This document shows, piece by piece, positions 5,869 to 11,320 of a stretch of DNA of 11,320 bases (positions are counted from its first letter, which is position 1; the number at the start of each line of letters is the position of its first letter). The translations under genes and the position numbers were made by a program. Source of the stretch: Enterocloster bolteae (GTDB lineage Bacteria; Bacillota_A; Clostridia; Lachnospirales; Lachnospiraceae). The notes beneath the pieces were generated by a model. The model saw only the letters and a program-made list of their open reading frames with translations, had not been told where the DNA came from and searched no databases. The DNA is taken from contig JAETTS010000049.1 in NCBI GenBank assembly GCA_021769025.1, positions 1 through 11,320 of the forward strand. The letters run 5' to 3'.

Positions 5869-6069
5869 ATGGAGACATATAAAATTCCGCTTATTTGGCA
5901 GATGTATGGCCACTGCTATATTGACGCCAACTCTCTCAAAGATGCGATTGAAATTGCGCTGGGGCCTGACACTCCACTTCCTGATGGTTTCTATGTTGAT
6001 GACTCCGTTGCCGTTGACTATGAAGCCCTTGAACTGGATCAGGATAGTAGCACCCTTCCTCTGCGATAG
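5869..6069 (+). CDS. Small hypothetical protein, 66 aa, ADS-EAI-like/PLPDG-YVDDS pattern
   Basis: The ATG at 5869 is preferred over the in-frame GTG at 5845 because AGAAAAGAGG (5851-5860) lies 8 bases upstream. The protein reads METYKIPLIWQMYGHCYIDA, then NSLKDAIEIALGPDTPLPDG and FYVDDSVAVDYEALEL. Small proteins with this layout (a W-x-MYG strand, an EAI-A helix and a PLPDG-Y-V-DS end) occur on clostridial mobile elements; the resemblance is from memory and no function is attached. It is acidic and soluble. It sits between two other hypothetical genes in the same chain. Confidence 0.65.
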   Translation: METYKIPLIWQMYGHCYIDANSLKDAIEIALGPDTPLPDGFYVDDSVAVDYEALELDQDSSTLPLR

Positions 6070-6100
6070 ACGAGTAAGCCGATGACAAGGGAGAATCATA

Positions 6101-6586
6101 ATGAAGTATACTCTTATTGATGAAAAAGGGCAGTATGCTCTTATCCTACGGGGTGAGAGCATGACGCAGTACGCCGTTGTGAGCGGTCTGGACAAGAAAA
6201 CCGGAAGCTGGGGCTGGACGTGTTGCTACTACGATTTCGTAAAGTTCTCTGGGTTGACAAAAGCTGAAGCTCTTTTCAAAGCCTTGGACTACTACCTGAT
6301 GCGGACGAACGAAAACTACATTTCCTGGGCCAGAATGAGCGAGATCGCTACGATCCTGAAAGATGGGCTGATCGAAGATGGCGAGGAAGAAGCCTACCGC
6401 TACATGGCTGATGTTGCCGAATTGTCGGACACCGAGGCTGAATACTTTGGGCTGGATATGAAGCAGTACCGAGATGCCACGGATGAAGATGCCGATAACC
6501 ACTTGGCTCCGTCCAGCACAGGAGGCGATTACAGTCTAGCCAATCCGTGGGATGCGCCGGGAATGGGTGTGTCCGACTTCATATAG
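6101..6586 (+). CDS. Hypothetical protein, 161 aa
   Basis: AAGGGAGAA (6087-6095) precedes the ATG at 6101. The first half reads MKYTLIDEKGQYALILRGES and contains GSWGWTCCYYDFVKFSG. The second half is acidic (KDGLIEDGEEEAYRYMADVA, residues about 88-107), and the C-terminal 30 residues are proline- and glycine-rich (LANPWDAPGMGVSDFI), probably unstructured. There is no membrane segment. No domain is recognised; the protein appears to be the last of the accessory chain. The 103-bp inverted-repeat leader of the resolvase begins just 3 bases after its stop. Confidence 0.7.
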   Translation: MKYTLIDEKGQYALILRGESMTQYAVVSGLDKKTGSWGWTCCYYDFVKFSGLTKAEALFKALDYYLMRTNENYISWARMSEIATILKDGLIEDGEEEAYRYMADVAELSDTEAEYFGLDMKQYRDATDEDADNHLAPSSTGGDYSLANPWDAPGMGVSDFI

Positions 6587-6588
6587 AT

Positions 6589-6691
6589 GTCCCATTAGGG
6601 TACACCTCAACGGCACTATGAAAAAGCGTTCCATTAAAGTCGGTTTCCGAGTTCTGGCACGTCCCAGACTGGAAGCCGGCCCTAATGGGAC
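6589..6691. repeat. Perfect 12-bp inverted repeat flanking the resolvase leader
   Basis: GTCCCATTAGGG (6589-6600) and CCCTAATGGGAC (6680-6691) are perfect inverted repeats separated by 79 bases, immediately upstream of a serine resolvase gene. Small serine recombinases usually act at sites next to their own gene, so this may be part of a res site or the ends of a short invertible segment. It could instead be an RNA stem in the resolvase leader. The repeat is seen directly; its role is inferred. Confidence 0.6.
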
Positions 6692-6713
6692 GATTAGGAG
6701 AGGCTGGATATGA
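6618..6713 (+). CDS. Possible 31-aa basic leader peptide overlapping the resolvase start
   Basis: An ATG at 6618 opens a 31-codon frame whose TGA overlaps the resolvase ATG as ATGA (6710-6713). The peptide begins MKKRSIKVGFRVLARPRLEA and is strongly basic. The exact ATGA junction is the arrangement expected for translational coupling. Against it, no Shine-Dalgarno sequence precedes the ATG, and a 31-codon frame can occur by chance. Confidence is low. Confidence 0.25.
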   Translation: MKKRSIKVGFRVLARPRLEAGPNGTIRRGWI

Positions 6714-7264
6714 AGATCGGATATATCAGAGTCAGCACACAGGAGCAGAACACCATCCGGCAGGAAGTCCTGATGGAATCTCTGGGTGTGGACGAGGTCT
6801 ACATCGATCGTATGAGCGGCAAGAACACCAACCGTTCCGAGCTGCAACGGATGATGGAGTATGTTCGCCGTGGGGATACCGTGATTGTGGAGAGCATCAG
6901 CCGCTTTGCCAGGAACACCCGTGATCTTCTGGAGCTGGTAGAGCGGTTGACTGCCAAGGGCGTTGAGTTCGTCAGTAAGAAGGAGGCCATTGATACCACT
7001 ACTCCCACCGGGAAGTTCATGCTGACCATCTTCGGGGCTGTGGCAGAGCTGGAACGAGAATATATCCTGCAACGTCAGCGGGAGGGTATCGCCATTGCCA
7101 AGGGCCAGGGGAAGTATACAGGACGGAAGGCCAGGCAGTCACCTGACTTTGACCGTGTAGTCGCACAGTGGCGCAACGGTGAGATTACGGCGGCGGAAGC
7201 CATGCGAACGTTGAAGATGAGTAAGACCACGTTTTACCGCAGGGTGAAGCAAGATTGCCAATAA
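6710..7264 (+). CDS. Small serine recombinase (resolvase family)
   Basis: The 184-residue protein has the resolvase catalytic domain: GYIRVSTQEQN with nucleophile S9 and R7, YIDRMSGKNTNRSEL (31-45), GDTVIVESISRFARN (55-69, with R65 and R68), and GKFMLTIFGAVAELERE leading into the long E-helix (about 101-130). A C-terminal helix-turn-helix (about 155-180, ITAAEAMRTLKMSKTTFYRR) binds the recombination site. The length is typical of plasmid and transposon resolvases such as the Tn552/BinR type, not the large integrases. Such enzymes resolve multimers or cointegrates, and some invert DNA. TAGGAGAGG (6695-6703) sets the ATG at 6710. The 12-bp inverted repeat directly upstream is a candidate target. 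All key catalytic residues seen are intact. Confidence 0.92.
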   Translation: MKIGYIRVSTQEQNTIRQEVLMESLGVDEVYIDRMSGKNTNRSELQRMMEYVRRGDTVIVESISRFARNTRDLLELVERLTAKGVEFVSKKEAIDTTTPTGKFMLTIFGAVAELEREYILQRQREGIAIAKGQGKYTGRKARQSPDFDRVVAQWRNGEITAAEAMRTLKMSKTTFYRRVKQDCQ

Positions 7265-7484
7265 GTCTGTGGTGGAGGAATCAGATTCAGCCATAGACGA
7301 GCGCGAGGGGCAAGGGATGAGCGTGTATACTCATCCTTTGTTCTTCACGTTTACTTTTTTGCATTGCTCTTATAGAAGTGCAGATTCATCTCACAACATA
7401 TCACTGGCAAACAGCGGCAGCAGTATACCACCCAATACCGCCACATTTACATCATAAGAGCACAAATGTGAACCTATATGCTTC
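7265..7484. other. Intergenic boundary between GC-rich operon and AT-rich cargo
   Basis: This 220-bp gap holds the terminator-like hairpin at 7312-7339, a weak CACATTT/AAATGTG hairpin (7442-7448 and 7464-7470) and short frames on both strands. The plus-strand frame from GTG 7269 to 7457 is serine/threonine-rich, with no domain and no good start. It is not called as a gene. Base composition changes here from GC-rich to AT-rich. Confidence 0.5.
7312..7346 (+). terminator. Terminator-like hairpin downstream of the resolvase
   Basis: AAGGGATGAG (7312-7321) pairs with CTCATCCTTT (7330-7339), 10 bp with one G-U pair, around the loop CGTGTATA. TGTTCTTC and a further T-rich stretch follow (to 7360). 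It lies 48 bases after the resolvase stop and probably ends the plus-strand unit. The T-tract is interrupted, so efficiency is uncertain. Confidence 0.5.
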
Positions 7485-7498
7485 TTATATAGTATCAT
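7391..7498 (-). CDS. Possible 35-aa hydrophobic peptide overlapping the end of the cargo gene
   Basis: On the minus strand an ATG at 7498 overlaps the last codons of the 441-residue gene (stop at 7487-7485) and runs 35 codons to TGA at 7391. The peptide begins MILYKKHIGSHLCSYDV, and its second half is a hydrophobic stretch, NVAVLGGILLPLFASDML. This resembles the layout of small membrane-active or toxin-like peptides. There is no strong ribosome site (only AGAAG upstream), so it would depend on coupling to the upstream gene. It could be chance. Confidence 0.22.
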   Translation of the reverse strand: MILYKKHIGSHLCSYDVNVAVLGGILLPLFASDML

Positions 7499-8810
7499 CT
7501 TCTGAATCTAATAGATTTGGCCTATAGGGCCACAGCTCAGTCATATATGCGATTCTGGCTTCCACAGGGGCAGAAACGTCTTTCATGAACATTTCTTGTG
7601 ATTTGGGCTCCACAGAGCAGTCGATCACTTTAGGATCATACAACATGGACTCTGCTAATTTGTTTGTAATGTCAAGGAAGAGATTTTCCCAATCTTCTCC
7701 AAAAGCGCCTTCTTCCACGAATCTATCAATGACCAAACGACTTGATCGAATCAGATTGTCCATGAAGGACCAGAATATACGTACATAAATTTCGCTCTGA
7801 CGGATGTTCTCTAAATTACCAAAGTATTCATACAACTTGGGAAAGGGAATATCCTTCAAGACGAAGCTCTTCGTCAATATATCCTGTTCTTCATCTATAG
7901 TTTTGCAGTTTAGAAGTTGTCTTACCTCACCTGTGACAGCATACAACCTCAACTCTTTTTCAAACCGATAAAGATTGATGCCATAACAGGTCTTATCATT
8001 ACAAATATGATCCAGGCAGAATTTTCCAAGATTCAAAAAACGTGCATACTGTATCTTTTTTAATCTTGACGAAAATTTGCTAAAAGCAACCTCTAGCCTG
8101 TTAATATAGCCATCATCTAGGGGAGAATTAAGCGCCTTATTTAAGGCAGAATACAAAACTCTGATTCGCTTGAACGTGTCACGTATTTCGGGATCAGCTT
8201 TATCTAAAATAAAATAAAGTTCCCATTCATGCTCTGAAACTTTCCGAATGGCAGACCATTCGGTGTCATGAATATATACAGGTCTACCAGAAAGAAATCT
8301 CTTGCGATATTGCCTTAAAGCCATTTCATCAGAAGATATGGAAATGTCAGTTTGTTCTGGTTTGTCGCTGCTGCTTTCGCAAAAATGCTTCGATCTTCTA
8401 TAATCAAAATAATTAGGAGAACCTACTGTTTTGTAATCCATTGGAGAATATTGGTATATCAATCTTCTTAGAGAAATGCCTTTGATACGCTTTGTCTCAT
8501 ATAAAAACATGCACAGAGATACAAACAGGCAGGCTTCAAATACATCATTATAAAGCTCCATATTATTATCAAAAAGAGTATAATCATCATTATTCTCTAT
8601 AACAAAGTCGTATATACACGAAAAGACTGTCCTGAGCTTTTTTTCATTACTGCTGTCTCTTTCTTGCAAACTATTGACAACAGTTCTGACGTTATGCACT
8701 AAATCAGTCAATTTGTAATAATATATATTTCTGACAGTAGAGGGTTGATTCGCATTAAAAAAATTCTGTTCTCTTTTTGCCAAATCCAGCACAGGAAATT
8801 CTTTGCACAT
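7485..8810 (-). CDS. Orphan 441-aa cargo protein, AT-rich gene
   Basis: The ATG at 8810 has GGAGGG (8819-8824 on the complement) at 8-base spacing, giving a complete 441-residue protein. It begins MCKEFPVLDLAKREQNFFNA. It is predicted mainly helical and charged, with a hydrophobic segment FEACLFVSLCMFLYE (91-105) that is marginal as a membrane helix. There is a cysteine series C265/C270/C275 (FCLDHICNDKTC) and a serine-rich acidic linker (145-162). No catalytic motif, nucleotide-binding loop or helix-turn-helix stands out, and I do not recognise the family. The gene is far more AT-rich than its left neighbours and stands alone on the opposite strand between the resolvase and DUF3102 genes. 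This is typical of acquired cargo; defence or host-interaction roles are possible but unsupported by any motif. Confidence 0.82.
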   Translation of the reverse strand: MCKEFPVLDLAKREQNFFNANQPSTVRNIYYYKLTDLVHNVRTVVNSLQERDSSNEKKLRTVFSCIYDFVIENNDDYTLFDNNMELYNDVFEACLFVSLCMFLYETKRIKGISLRRLIYQYSPMDYKTVGSPNYFDYRRSKHFCESSSDKPEQTDISISSDEMALRQYRKRFLSGRPVYIHDTEWSAIRKVSEHEWELYFILDKADPEIRDTFKRIRVLYSALNKALNSPLDDGYINRLEVAFSKFSSRLKKIQYARFLNLGKFCLDHICNDKTCYGINLYRFEKELRLYAVTGEVRQLLNCKTIDEEQDILTKSFVLKDIPFPKLYEYFGNLENIRQSEIYVRIFWSFMDNLIRSSRLVIDRFVEEGAFGEDWENLFLDITNKLAESMLYDPKVIDCSVEPKSQEMFMKDVSAPVEARIAYMTELWPYRPNLLDSEDDTI

Positions 8811-8813
8811 TTG

Positions 8814-8861
8814 TCAAACCCTCCATATCTGCGTATTAGTAGGCTGATTCAAAAGTGTCAC
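8814..8861 (-). CDS. Possible leader peptide of the cargo gene, 12-15 aa
   Basis: On the minus strand GGGAGGAGG (complement of 8863-8871) precedes a GTG at 8861 and an in-frame TTG at 8852; the latter has 9-base spacing. The frame ends at TGA 8816-8814, three bases before the ATG of the 441-residue gene, and contains that gene's ribosome site. The peptide from GTG reads MTLLNQPTNTQIWRV. The second strong ribosome site in the leader is hard to explain otherwise, but it may simply be chance purine richness. Confidence 0.3.
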   Translation of the reverse strand: MTLLNQPTNTQIWRV

Positions 8862-8918
8862 GCCTCCTCCCAAATAAATGTCGTAGAATAAAAGCACCAA
8901 ATTTGAGGAGGCTTTATC

Positions 8919-9758
8919 ATGCTCGAAACAAAGGCTAACACTGAAACCAATCCAAAATTCCCGTCCCCCGTTGAACAGGAAGAACCACGAGAGGAAACTA
9001 ATTCGGCGGAAGTTTTAGACGAAAGTATACAGGAACCAACTAACACAACCGAACTCCGGGCACAAGGACATCGTGATGTGAAGGAAATCGCTAATGCCAT
9101 CATATCCCGGAAAGAAACAATCGTTCAGTCCTTCCTCGAAATCGGCAACTTGCTCATCGAAGCTAAAGAACAGTTGACAAAGCATGGACAGTGGATGAAG
9201 TGGTTAGATATCGAAGTCAATATTTCTTATAGAATGGCCGAACGCTATATGCAGCTGGCGAGGACTTATGCAAATTCGACATCGGTGTCGAATTTGGGTA
9301 TGACGAAAGCTCTTGCATTGCTGGCCTTGCCAGAATCCCAGCGAGAGAGTTTTATCAGTGAACCACATGAGGTAAACGGACAGCAGAAAACCGTCAGCGA
9401 TATGTCCGTCCGTGAAATACGTCGTGCCATTCATGAAAAAATGGTACCTGCCAAAACTGATAATATCACTGCTAAAGAAGCCGACGAATCTTCAAGCAAA
9501 CTAAAAACGGTCTATAACCCAAATCTTGATCCTAATGATCGGAAAGCCCCAGAAACACAACCTAAACGCTCCGATTTGGGAGATTTTACCGCTAATATTG
9601 AATCAGCACAAACACATCTCGACAACATCATGAAGATCCTGAAGGAGCAAGCATCAAATGACGTTGGGCAAGGGCGGATCGCTGATGATCTGCGTTCTCT
9701 CCATAACAAAATTTTGCAATGTATAAATTTGGCAAAACTTGAGATACCAGCTAATTGA
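8919..9758 (+). CDS. DUF3102 domain protein
   Basis: The 279-residue product starts at ATG 8919 after GAGGAGG (8905-8911). Residues 1-50 are acidic and probably disordered. The DUF3102 domain follows (about 54-180): EIANAIISRKETIVQSFLEI, then GNLLIEAKEQLTKHGQWMKW, the helix-turn-helix-like ISYRMAERYMQLAR (102-115), GMTKALALLALPESQRE (127-143) and SVREIRRAIHEK (163-174). A C-terminal segment (about 225-279) looks helical and may mediate oligomerisation. DUF3102 proteins are common on clostridial conjugative elements and phages, where they are thought to be DNA-binding and perhaps partition- or regulation-related; the exact role is unknown. The gene converges on the coupling-protein gene with a shared terminator. 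A perfect 11-bp inverted repeat lies within its coding region at 9271-9296. Confidence 0.88.
   Translation: MLETKANTETNPKFPSPVEQEEPREETNSAEVLDESIQEPTNTTELRAQGHRDVKEIANAIISRKETIVQSFLEIGNLLIEAKEQLTKHGQWMKWLDIEVNISYRMAERYMQLARTYANSTSVSNLGMTKALALLALPESQRESFISEPHEVNGQQKTVSDMSVREIRRAIHEKMVPAKTDNITAKEADESSSKLKTVYNPNLDPNDRKAPETQPKRSDLGDFTANIESAQTHLDNIMKILKEQASNDVGQGRIADDLRSLHNKILQCINLAKLEIPAN
9271..9296. repeat. Perfect 11-bp inverted repeat inside the DUF3102 gene
   Basis: CAAATTCGACA (9271-9281) and TGTCGAATTTG (9286-9296) are perfect inverted arms around TCGG. The encoded residues (ANSTSVSNL) look like a linker between the helix-turn-helix-like region and the next helix, so the base sequence could be free to carry a second function. 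Candidate roles are a binding site for the encoded protein, a parS-like site or an mRNA hairpin. Confidence 0.55.
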
Positions 9759-9770
9759 TGTTAATTTGGC

Positions 9771-9810
9771 AGAAGCACCTCCCTCCAAGCGAGGGGGTGC
9801 TTCTGTTTTA
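9771..9810. terminator. Shared intrinsic terminator between convergent genes
   Basis: AGAAGCACCTCCCTC (9771-9785) pairs with GAGGGGGTGCTTCT (9791-9804), 14 pairs with one bulged base and a 5-base loop, followed on the plus strand by GTTTTA. It lies 12 bases after the DUF3102 stop and just beyond the stop of the minus-strand coupling-protein gene (9808-9810). It most clearly terminates the plus strand, and the stem should also halt minus-strand transcription, though the T-tract there is weak (GCCAAATTAA). Confidence 0.8.
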
Positions 9811-11316
9811 GCTTTTGGAAATGGGTTTGCGATATACATAATATTGAAGCTTTTCAACGCGGCAAAATCCCTCCGGGGTCAGCAGTAAAATATCCTTTAG
9901 CGTAGCCAACTCGTGTGGAAAAATAATAGGTTCTCGCACCACTGACATACCAGCACTGATACTCCTCGACATACCCCGAGATTGCCCATCTGAAAAAGTA
10001 AGATCTTCACCCAGACTGCTCCCGCTATTTTCCCCTAAACTCCTGCTACTACTGTCATTTATGCTGTTTTGTCTAACATTGATTGTCCCTATCATATCAC
10101 TTATAGTTCTCTGATTTTCTGGATCAGTTAAACTCAAAATCGCCTTATATTGGCAGTTATCAACAATAATCTGCCTGGATTCCTTTCCGTACATTTTATC
10201 AAGCTGCGCCAGGCTCTGTACAACCAAACAGATCGTTACACCCTTGCTGCGGAGAGTGGAGACGGCGTTTTGGATCACATCAATTTTCCCCAGCCGGGGA
10301 AACTCATCCAGCAACAGCAGAATAGGAGGCAATTTTCTTTCATTGCTATATTTATCGGGCCGCCGCTCCAAGGTTCGGATAAGCTGGGTGAGCATCATCG
10401 TTATGGCTCCATCCCACTGTCCGAGCTTGTCCTCCGGTATTCGCATAAAAATATTATGGTCTTCTAAATCCTCCCACTTCATCATGTCACCGTCTTGCGA
10501 AAAAGCAGCTCGGATTCGATTATCAGTAGCAAAAACCATGACCCGATTGCTCAATTCTGCGCCAATACCCGTCAACATCTTGTTATCCTCCGGGTCCTCA
10601 ATCCCCCGAAATTGATTGATGTGCATGATGGCCGCTTCATTTTTGCTCTTGCTGATTTCTTCAATCAACTTCCAAATGGGCTTCGACTGAATTAAAGCCA
10701 TGGCATCATTAAATGTTCCCTGTAATAATTCACCTGTGTCCGGGTCGCATTCCTTTAGTCCACAGACATACAGGATCACCGCAGTCAAGACGTGTTGTGC
10801 GGCCTGACTCCAAAATGGCTCTTGAACATTAGGTGGGATAGGAATAATAGCCTGAGCTATCTCACGGGCGTTTTGAACCAGATCGTCTTGGTTTTCCTCG
10901 CGTAAAAGGTAAAATGGGTCATATCTGAAGGTTACACTTTTCTTTTCACGAGAAAAATCAAAAATCATCACCGGATAGTTGGTTTTCTTCACTAGAGGCC
11001 AGTTTTTTGATAATTCCCCCTTGATGTCAATAGCAAAGAATGTGCCGCCCCATGTACCCAACGTGGGAATGGCAATGCAGGAACTTTTTCCGCTGCCAGC
11101 TCCGCCGACAACTAAAATATGCCCGTCTCTATCCTGAGGCTTTCCAATGAAATACATTTTCTGACTGTCACGGTTGTACCTGGTTCCAAAGAAGAAGTTT
11201 GCATTTTGCTGCTCAGTATGGAGCATATATGCCGGGAATTTAACCCCAAGCCTTTCCTGGGACTGATCTTCAACAAAACGGCTACATATAGCCGTCATTT
11301 CTGCATCATTAGGCAC
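9808..11316 (-). CDS. VirD4/TraG-type conjugative coupling ATPase (possibly partial at the right edge)
   Basis: From a GTG at 11316 the frame gives 502 residues. It shows Walker A GGAGSGKS (71-78), FFAIDIKGELSK (93-104), Walker B ILLLLDEF (332-339, D337 E338) followed by PRLGKI, and the conserved LVVQSLAQL (364-372) and SLTDPENQRTI (395-405) motifs. These define the type IV coupling proteins, hexameric ATPases that bring the relaxosome to the conjugation channel. The segment 417-459 is serine- and glycine-rich and probably a flexible loop before the conserved end FPHELATLKDILLLTPEGFC. No N-terminal membrane helices are seen and the frame stays open to the window edge, so the true start may lie outside; no good ribosome site is visible. 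It converges on the DUF3102 gene. Confidence 0.92.
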   Translation of the reverse strand: MPNDAEMTAICSRFVEDQSQERLGVKFPAYMLHTEQQNANFFFGTRYNRDSQKMYFIGKPQDRDGHILVVGGAGSGKSSCIAIPTLGTWGGTFFAIDIKGELSKNWPLVKKTNYPVMIFDFSREKKSVTFRYDPFYLLREENQDDLVQNAREIAQAIIPIPPNVQEPFWSQAAQHVLTAVILYVCGLKECDPDTGELLQGTFNDAMALIQSKPIWKLIEEISKSKNEAAIMHINQFRGIEDPEDNKMLTGIGAELSNRVMVFATDNRIRAAFSQDGDMMKWEDLEDHNIFMRIPEDKLGQWDGAITMMLTQLIRTLERRPDKYSNERKLPPILLLLDEFPRLGKIDVIQNAVSTLRSKGVTICLVVQSLAQLDKMYGKESRQIIVDNCQYKAILSLTDPENQRTISDMIGTINVRQNSINDSSSRSLGENSGSSLGEDLTFSDGQSRGMSRSISAGMSVVREPIIFPHELATLKDILLLTPEGFCRVEKLQYYVYRKPISKS

Positions 11317-11320
11317 GATT

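Noticed and set aside
5203..6195. Minus-strand open frame of 330 codons
   Set aside because: It runs antisense to three genes with good ribosome sites and has no recognisable domain.
7269..7457. Plus-strand 62-codon frame after the resolvase
   Set aside because: Starts at GTG with no properly spaced ribosome site, crosses the terminator hairpin, and is a Ser/Thr-rich sequence without a domain.
8862..8912. GCCTCCTC/GAGGAGGC pairing that could hide the DUF3102 ribosome site
   Set aside because: The left arm is the complement of a purine-rich ribosome-like site on the minus strand; two divergent Shine-Dalgarno sequences are complementary by nature, so a regulatory stem is not needed.
1..11320. 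CRISPR array, tRNA, rRNA or insertion sequence
   Set aside because: No regularly spaced direct repeats, no cloverleaf or rRNA sequence and no transposase were found on reading both strands.

Overview
The window looks like part of an integrative/conjugative element or large mobilizable plasmid of a gut-type Clostridia (Oscillospirales/Lachnospirales-like Firmicute). The basis is strong AGGAGG ribosome-binding sites, tight runs of small overlapping genes, DUF932, YqaJ and DUF3846 proteins typical of clostridial mobile elements, a VirD4/TraG-type coupling ATPase and a DUF3102 protein. The host assignment is an inference from gene style; no rRNA, tRNA or core gene is present.

Left part (1-6586, + strand, moderately GC-rich: 36 of 60 bases at 1081-1140). 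The tail of an unidentified gene (2-67) is followed by an easily missed 42-residue secreted-peptide ORF with a TTG start and a stem-loop over its ribosome-binding site. Next comes a DNA-recombination module: a DUF932 protein, a YqaJ/lambda-type exonuclease and an unfamiliar four-cysteine protein in the place where a single-strand annealing or ssDNA-binding protein is usually found. Strong hairpins separate the first genes. A chain of nine small accessory genes follows, several overlapping by a few bases. Among them only a DUF3846 protein and a standalone LigA-type BRCT domain can be named. A 122-bp structured gap with nested inverted repeats (5141-5262) divides this chain.

Middle (6587-8918). 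A small serine resolvase (6710-7264, +) is preceded by a 103-bp leader bounded by a perfect 12-bp inverted repeat, a candidate res or invertible site. After a hairpin terminator lies a clearly AT-richer minus-strand gene (7485-8810; 18 G+C of 60 bases at 8521-8580). It encodes a 441-residue orphan protein and looks like inserted cargo.

Right part (8919-11320). A DUF3102 gene (+) converges on the coupling-protein gene (-), which may run off the right edge. They share a strong terminator hairpin at 9771-9804. The DUF3102 gene contains a perfect 11-bp inverted repeat with a 4-base loop.

Working picture (inference): recombination enzymes maintain or repair the element, the resolvase resolves multimers, DUF3102 may act in partition or regulation, the coupling protein delivers DNA to the conjugation channel, and the small-gene chain and the 441-residue protein are accessory cargo of unknown purpose. 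No CRISPR array, insertion sequence, tRNA or rRNA was seen.
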